Origin: Paenibacillus sp. FSL K6-1096
GTDB taxonomy: Bacteria; Bacillota; Bacilli; Paenibacillales; Paenibacillaceae
Reading direction: 5' to 3'
Assembly (NCBI RefSeq): GCF_037977055.1
Contig: NZ_CP150274.1
Coordinates: forward strand, 6,076,001 to 6,140,000
DNA: 64,000 nt
A model generated the notes under the pieces. That model was given only the letters and a program-made list of their open reading frames with translations. It made no database searches and was not told where the DNA came from. The number at the start of each line of letters is the position of its first letter. The first letter of the stretch is position 1. Of the stretch, positions 59,806 to 64,000 are shown piece by piece. The position numbers were made by a program, and so were the translations under genes.

Positions 59806-60108
59806 ATGAACGTCAAAATTACCCGCAACGCGGCTAAAGTGATAAAGAAAACAATGGAGCTGGAAGGCAACAGCGAGCTTAAACTGCGTGTAGCGGTTAC
59901 TCATGCCCATGGCGACCATGCCCACTACGGCCTGGATTTGGACACGCCTAAGGAGAACGATGTCGTGATCTCCACCGACAAGGAAATCGATGTCATTCTG
60001 GACAAGGACCAGCCGCTGCTGGATGGCGTGAAGATCGATTATCTCTACTTCCCCGAAGAAGGCTTCGTGATTACTAATCCGTCTAAAGGAAATCATGGCG
60101 ATCACTAA
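59806..60108 (+). CDS. HesB/IscA-fold protein lacking all cysteines
   Basis: This 100-residue protein has the A-type iron-sulfur carrier plan: VKITRNAAKVIKKTMELEG, LKLRVAVTHAHGDHAHYGLDLD and KIDYLYFPEEGFVITNP. The three Cys that bind clusters in IscA are missing. The usual C-terminal CGC region reads SKGNHGDH, and His/Asp groups occupy the loop AHGDHAHYG. It may bind another metal or serve another role. ATG at 59806 is close to GGAACAGG, and an upstream in-frame ATG lacks a site. A DUF1450 gene follows in the same direction. Confidence 0.8.
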   Translation: MNVKITRNAAKVIKKTMELEGNSELKLRVAVTHAHGDHAHYGLDLDTPKENDVVISTDKEIDVILDKDQPLLDGVKIDYLYFPEEGFVITNPSKGNHGDH

Positions 60109-60150
60109 TGGATTCGCCCGTATTTTACGGACATAAAGAAGGGTTGCTTC

Positions 60151-60390
60151 ATGGCTAACGATATTAGAATCTGTGACGAATGCAATCATATCAAAATGAA
60201 AAGCATCGTGCCCAAGCTGATGAAAATGGCGCCGGACGCCGAGATTAAGACAGGCTGCATCTCCTACTGCGGCCCATGCGGCAAACGCCCGTTTGTCTAC
60301 ATCAACGGCCGCTACATCAGCGGACCGTCCGAGGATGAGGTGCTGGCCAAAGCGGCCGCCTTCGTCAAACAGCCGGCAGAGAAGAAGTAA
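60151..60390 (+). CDS. DUF1450 (YuzB-like) protein
   Basis: This 79-residue protein has Cys pairs CDEC near the start and CISYCGPCGKRPFVYING in the middle, matching the DUF1450 family (YuzB of Bacillus). The pattern is thioredoxin- or ferredoxin-like, but no function is assigned. GAAGGG lies before ATG. It lies 42 bases after the HesB-fold gene, so they may share a transcript. A terminator follows. Confidence 0.85.
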   Translation: MANDIRICDECNHIKMKSIVPKLMKMAPDAEIKTGCISYCGPCGKRPFVYINGRYISGPSEDEVLAKAAAFVKQPAEKK

Positions 60391-60426
60391 TTCCGATCTG
60401 CTGCGCCGGCAGCATCTGCATCGTGC

Positions 60427-60452
60427 AGCCCCCGCTTTTTTGGCGGGGGCTG
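60427..60452 (+). terminator. Terminator after the DUF1450 gene
   Basis: AGCCCCCGC pairs with GCGGGGGCT across TTTTTTG, followed by GTTTTGGTTT. Confidence 0.85.
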
Positions 60453-60459
60453 TTTTGGT

Positions 60460-60910
60460 TTGTGCGGATGTATGCGGAAAAGTGAACACATTGGGCGGTG
60501 TGGGGGAGCGTGGGTCGAATGTATGCGGAAAACAACATACAATGTGTAGCTGCGGGGGTGAGTGGGGCAAAGTATGTGGAAAACAACATACAATGTGTAG
60601 CTGCGGGGGTGAGCGTGGCAAATGTATGTGGAAAACAATATACAGTGTGTTGCTACGAGGGTGAACGGAGGAAATGTATGTCAAAAACAACATACAATGT
60701 GTAGCTGCAAGGGTGAGCGTGGCAAATGTATGTCGAAAACAATATACAATGTGTAGCTGCGGGGGTGAGCGTGGCCAATGTATGTGGAAAACAATATACA
60801 GTGTGTTGCTACGAGGGTGAACGGAGGAAATGTATGTCAAAAACAACATACAATGTGTAGCTGCAAGGGTGAGCGTGGCAAATGTATGCTGAAAACAATA
60901 TACATTCTTT
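60460..60910. repeat. Array E1, 51-52-bp period, nine units
   Basis: Cores such as GTATGTGGAAAACAACATAC recur at about 60476, 60527, 60578, 60630, 60682, 60734, 60786, 60838 and 60890. Each core is a palindrome (TGTATGT, about seven bases, ACATACA). Units 4-6 and 7-9 are near-identical blocks of 156 bp, a recent three-unit duplication. The first units carry GTATGCGGAAAA, closer to array D. No gene is supported between 60391 and 61161. Confidence 0.9.
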
Positions 60911-61081
60911 ATAGTCGAGGGGGTAGAAATGAATAATGGGGTTTGTCCACCAAATACCAATAAGCACTTGTTGATTTTTATAGATGAGGAATTTCTAACT
61001 CTATATTACTACTTTTAACTTGCATTCGTTGCCTAAAAGTGGGACACTAATTTTAGGTGTAATTTAACGCGGCAAAGAATG

Positions 61082-61118
61082 CCCCGCTCCCTTCTATTCA
61101 GAAGGAGGCGGGGTTTTG
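61082..61118 (+). terminator. Terminator-like hairpin before the nuclease-like gene
   Basis: CCCCGCTCCCTTCT pairs with AGAAGGAGGCGGGG across four bases, followed by TTTTGTG. It lies about 45 bases before the next start codon, in the same direction, so it ends transcription coming from the array. Confidence 0.75.
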
Positions 61119-61161
61119 TGCGTTGTGAGATTAATTCCAATGCTAAGTGGGGGGGACTGAA

Positions 61162-61842
61162 ATGGGCTTTGCTGGAGAGCATGAACAATGGTTAAGCAAT
61201 CATCTCAAACGAAGAAAGGGGGAGCGGCTAGATGCGCTGAAGCGGGGGCATGGCTACGGGAACCGCTTATTCGTCGAAAGTGTATGGTGGCCGCTTGCCG
61301 GACATTTTCACGGACTGCATCCGGAATACGAAGTAAAGGACTGGCGCGGCAGATCCTATTTTGTCGATTTACTATGGAAGGTTGGATCTTCGCGCATTGC
61401 GTTTGAGATTATGGATTTTGGGTCGCATGGCACGGACCGGAGCAAATACCGGATGGACCTGAATCGGGGTCTATTCCTGCAATCACAAGATTGCATGGTG
61501 CTCTATATCTCTCTGGACGAGATGAAAGATAATCCATCTTTTATCCTTTCCGCACTGCGGAACCTTTTGTTTCCTTATTTGTCGGCTGAACCTGCAAATC
61601 GGAGTACAGAAAAAGCTTATTCCAGAATTGAACGGGATTTAATGCGATTAGCTATCCGTTACAATCGTGTTCTTCGTCCGGGGAATGCTGCGAGAGAGCT
61701 TGAACTGCAAACCGCGACAGTCATTAAGTACAGCCGCATATTGGTGGATAAAGGTAAATTTCGCCCTGTAGCTCGAGGAGTATCAGAGCGAATTATTTAC
61801 TATGAGTATATAGGTTCGCTGCAAAGCCCAGATCTGGTTTAA
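61162..61842 (+). CDS. Putative PD-(D/E)XK-like nuclease (DUF559/Vsr-like core) with HTH-like C-terminus
   Basis: The protein has 226 residues. Residues 60-140 follow a Vsr/DUF559 nuclease plan: D69 in YFVDLLWKV, E82 in IAFEIMDFGSHG, H89, then KYRMDLNRGLFLQ (D99, R102) and MVLYISLDEMKDNPSFILSA. The usual ExK or ExD spacing is not clearly met, so activity is uncertain. Residues 158-205 look like a helix-turn-helix (LMRLAIRYNRVLRPGNAARE, LQTATVIKYSRILVDKG). ATG at 61162 follows GGGGGGG at seven bases. It is flanked by arrays E1 and E2. The fold call is from motif shape only. Confidence 0.5.
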   Translation: MGFAGEHEQWLSNHLKRRKGERLDALKRGHGYGNRLFVESVWWPLAGHFHGLHPEYEVKDWRGRSYFVDLLWKVGSSRIAFEIMDFGSHGTDRSKYRMDLNRGLFLQSQDCMVLYISLDEMKDNPSFILSALRNLLFPYLSAEPANRSTEKAYSRIERDLMRLAIRYNRVLRPGNAARELELQTATVIKYSRILVDKGKFRPVARGVSERIIYYEYIGSLQSPDLV

Positions 61843-61854
61843 GGTCTGATTCCA

Positions 61855-62022
61855 CCCGCGAATGTATGTGGAAAACAACATACAATGTGCAATTGCGGGG
61901 ATGAGCGTGGAGAATGTATGTGGAAAACAACATACAATGTGCAATTGCGGGGATGAGCGTGGAGAATGTATGTGAAAAACAACATACAATGTGCAGCTAC
62001 GGGGGTGAGCGGGCCAACTGTC
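61855..62022. repeat. Array E2, three units of the E1 type
   Basis: The same core (GTATGTGGAAAACAACATAC) recurs at about 61870, 61922 and 61974, with tails CAATTGCGGGGATGAGCGTGG. Together with E1 it brackets the nuclease-like gene. Confidence 0.88.
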
Positions 62023-62055
62023 GGTGCGAAAATGATGCATCAGCAGCAGCTTATT

Positions 62056-62108
62056 GAGAAAAAAGCCTTAAATCCACAGCACAGAGTGCTTCAGGGGACT
62101 TAAGGCTT
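62056..62108 (-). terminator. Terminator of the RlmL-like gene
   Basis: On the minus strand AAGCCTTAA pairs with TTAAGGCTT across a long loop, followed by TTTTC. It lies about 115 bases beyond the methyltransferase stop codon. Confidence 0.65.
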
Positions 62109-62224
62109 CTTAAGGCGTAGTTACTTTAATTAAATCTGTTCAGCAGACGCCGGAGAGGGTTCGAGCCGTCACCGGTCCAGTTCCATAGTTGTTCAAGCTA
62201 ACTAGCTAACCTGCGCCGTTCACG

Positions 62225-63358
62225 CTACTTGCGCGGAGGCAGCGGGCCCAGGTACTGATAGTACTGGCATTCGATCCGGCCGTTGTACAGCTTGCGGCGC
62301 TTGTCCGCCTTGCGGCCGTAGTATTGCTCGAACTCCTTGTACGGGCTGATGGCGAAGAAGGACCAGGTCGGCAGGTAGAGCATCATCTCGCCGAATTGGC
62401 GGGTGAGCTTCTCTACTTCCTTGTCATTGCTGATCCGCTCGCCGTAAGGCGGGTTGGTGATGATGCAGCCGTATTCGCCTTCGGGGCGGGCCTTGGCGGC
62501 GGCCATATGCTTGAAGGTGATCTCGCCGGACAGCCCGGCGCTCTTCGCGGCTGCTTCCGCGATCTCAATCGCCGCCGGATCGATATCCGTTCCGGTCAGC
62601 TGCAGCGGATAGTCGTCGCGCACGGCGTCGAACGCTTCCTCGCGGGCCTCCTCCCAGAGGCGCTGCGGAATCTCCGGCCAATGCTCGGAAGGGAACGAGC
62701 GGCGCAGGCCCGGCGCAATATTCCAGGCGATCATCGCAGCCTCAATCAGGATCGTGCCTGATCCGCAGCAGGGATCGAACAGGGGACGCTGGCCGTTCCA
62801 GCGGCTGAGCTGGATCAGTGCCGCCGCCATCGTCTCCTTCAGCGGCGCTTCGGTGGCATGACGGCGGTAGCCGCGCTTGTGCAGCGCCGGTCCGGTTGTA
62901 TCCAGCGTGATCAGCGCGATATCATTCAGCAGGATGACCTCAATCACATACCGGGGACCGTTCTCAGGGAACCATTCGGTACGGTACGACTGCTTCAGCT
63001 TCTCGACAATCGCCTTCTTGACGATACCCTGGCAGGCCGGGACACTGGTCAGCTGGGATTTGTGCGAGCGTCCTTCAACCGGGAATTCGCCGTTCTCGGG
63101 AATCCAATCCTCCCAGTTGATGGCCTTCACGCCTTCAAACAGCTCATCGAAGGTCTTGGCCGGGAACTGGCCCATCTTGACCAGGACCCGGTCCGAGGTA
63201 CGAAGCCACAGATTGCAGCGGCAGATATCGATATAATCCCCGCAGAACAGGACTCTGCCATTCTCAACGGTGGTCTCATAACCCAGTCCGTTCAATTCTC
63301 TTGCCACTACAGCCTCCAGCCCCATGGGGGCGGTGGCGATCAATTGCAATTTGCCCAA
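62225..63358 (-). CDS. THUMP-domain RNA methyltransferase (RlmL/YpsC type)
   Basis: This cytoplasmic enzyme of 377 residues methylates RNA, most likely a guanine of 23S rRNA. The N-terminal ferredoxin-like and THUMP region (about 1-155) is followed by a Rossmann methyltransferase domain. Its motif I is LFDPCCGSGTILIEAAM and its catalytic motif IV is CIITNPPYGERI. The acidic SAM contact is in LTGTDIDPAAIEIA. The start is the ATG at 63358. The gene is divergent from the O-methyltransferase gene. Confidence 0.92.
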   Translation of the reverse strand: MGKLQLIATAPMGLEAVVARELNGLGYETTVENGRVLFCGDYIDICRCNLWLRTSDRVLVKMGQFPAKTFDELFEGVKAINWEDWIPENGEFPVEGRSHKSQLTSVPACQGIVKKAIVEKLKQSYRTEWFPENGPRYVIEVILLNDIALITLDTTGPALHKRGYRRHATEAPLKETMAAALIQLSRWNGQRPLFDPCCGSGTILIEAAMIAWNIAPGLRRSFPSEHWPEIPQRLWEEAREEAFDAVRDDYPLQLTGTDIDPAAIEIAEAAAKSAGLSGEITFKHMAAAKARPEGEYGCIITNPPYGERISNDKEVEKLTRQFGEMMLYLPTWSFFAISPYKEFEQYYGRKADKRRKLYNGRIECQYYQYLGPLPPRK

Positions 63359-63537
63359 ATGCGCTCAACTCCGTTTAACTTGTGGTTACAACCTTATAGC
63401 CAGTACAATGGGGGAAGCCTGTTCCCGCCATGAACCGCTGAATCGTTGTAATGTTCAGTTCTCAGTATAGGGGAATGAAGGGCTCTGCACAATGCCCGTC
63501 CGCAAGACTCAACATGATACCTGAAGGAGAATCAAGT

Positions 63538-64000
63538 ATGCAGAATCAGGAAGAATACAGCGAACAGCTATATACAGAGGATGAATTATTATTACAGGTC
63601 AAAGCAGCCATCGCCGCAAACGGCATGCCGGAGGTATCGATTGCTCCGGGCTACGGCAGGCTGCTGACGATGCTGGTGGCCCTCTCCCGTTCCACCCGCC
63701 TGCTGGAGATCGGAGCGCTTGGCGGGTACAGTGGAATCTGTCTGTGCCGCGGCCTCCAGCAGCAGGGCAGCCTCACGTCACTGGAGCTCCGCGCAGAATA
63801 TGCAGCGCTGGCAGAGCGCCATCTGCAGCAGGCAGGCTTCGGCGACCGGGTGGAGTATAAGATTGGCCCTGCGCTGGACAGCCTGAAGCTGCTGGAAGCA
63901 CAGGGCCAAAAGTATGATTTCTTCTTCATCGATGCCGATAAGGAGAACTATCCGAATTATCTGGAATATGCCATCCGGCTGGCTTCGCCGGGGGCGATCA
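63538..64000 (+). CDS. O-methyltransferase, N-terminal part (3' truncated by window)
   Basis: This is a SAM-dependent methyltransferase of the catechol/caffeoyl-CoA type (Methyltransf_3). The sequence runs from ATG, with AAGGAGA seven bases upstream, to the window edge, giving 154 codons. Motif I is LLEIGALGGYSGICLCRGL, and the metal-binding Asp region is YDFFFIDADKENYPNYLE. The C-terminus lies outside. In other Firmicutes related genes (YrrM) lie near U32 peptidases that modify tRNA. Whether that holds here cannot be seen. Confidence 0.92.
   Translation, partial: MQNQEEYSEQLYTEDELLLQVKAAIAANGMPEVSIAPGYGRLLTMLVALSRSTRLLEIGALGGYSGICLCRGLQQQGSLTSLELRAEYAALAERHLQQAGFGDRVEYKIGPALDSLKLLEAQGQKYDFFFIDADKENYPNYLEYAIRLASPGAI

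Noticed and set aside
59779..60960. Minus-strand open frame of 393 codons
   Set aside because: It runs antisense through two well-supported small genes and then through array E1.
60460..62022. CRISPR array with an adjacent nuclease gene
   Set aside because: Intervening segments are conserved from unit to unit, the period includes them, and no cas genes are seen.

Overview
The window looks like chromosomal DNA from a Paenibacillus-type Firmicute. GC content is moderately high and Shine-Dalgarno sequences are strong (AGGAGG type), with several GTG and TTG starts. YesM/YesN-type two-component systems sit next to sugar ABC transporters. Fur, Zur and CD3324-type small regulators complete the picture. 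No phage, IS element, plasmid gene or CRISPR array was seen. One tRNA gene (Leu, CAG anticodon) is present.

Layout. 1-3.3 kb: end of a chemotaxis receptor, an ankyrin lipoprotein, a small open frame ahead of a CD3324-type regulator, and two repeat arrays. 3.4-4.4 kb: an aminoglycoside-phosphotransferase-fold kinase. 4.5-14.3 kb: a carbohydrate-use locus (binding protein, two permeases, GH43 enzyme, second binding protein, YesM kinase, YesN regulator). 14.6-16.2 kb: a second-type histidyl-tRNA synthetase whose leader encodes a His-His-His peptide followed by mutually exclusive hairpins and a terminator. 16.2-18.8 kb: HD hydrolase and an MFS-TetR pair with a 40-bp operator. 18.9-23.6 kb: a Fur-controlled group (ABC exporter, siderophore-binding lipoprotein, AraC regulator fused to a paralogue of that binding protein). 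23.7 kb: tRNA-Leu. 24-27.7 kb: ECF sigma factor with a self-type promoter, then ABC transporter genes. 28-31.4 kb: hybrid kinase with six PAS domains. 31.4-40.8 kb: a zinc-starvation region with Zur-type operators (NusG-II protein, YcgQ/YcgR-like proteins, two CobW GTPases, Cys-poor L33, ZnuCBA, alternative S14). 40.9-48.1 kb: mixed single genes including a SufR-like regulator, glutamate racemase and a LysM-M14 peptidase. 48.4-59.2 kb: a second carbohydrate locus (two permeases, binding protein, kinase, regulator, FAD oxidoreductase, beta-helix protein). 59.4-64 kb: small genes, a nuclease-like gene lying between two arrays of one repeat family, an RlmL-type methyltransferase and a truncated O-methyltransferase.

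Two features stand out. First, the hisS leader has every sequence element expected of ribosome-mediated transcription attenuation, a mechanism not expected where T-boxes normally control aminoacyl-tRNA synthetases. Second, seven intergenic tandem arrays share a period of about 51-52 bp. Three of the four sequence families share a recognisable core and the others share only the period and small palindromes. Because 51 is a multiple of three, these arrays create long false open frames. A dispersed double-hairpin element (three copies) and a dispersed terminator-like element (two copies) add further non-coding structure.

All functional calls come from reading motifs and from family knowledge. 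No database search or structure prediction was run.
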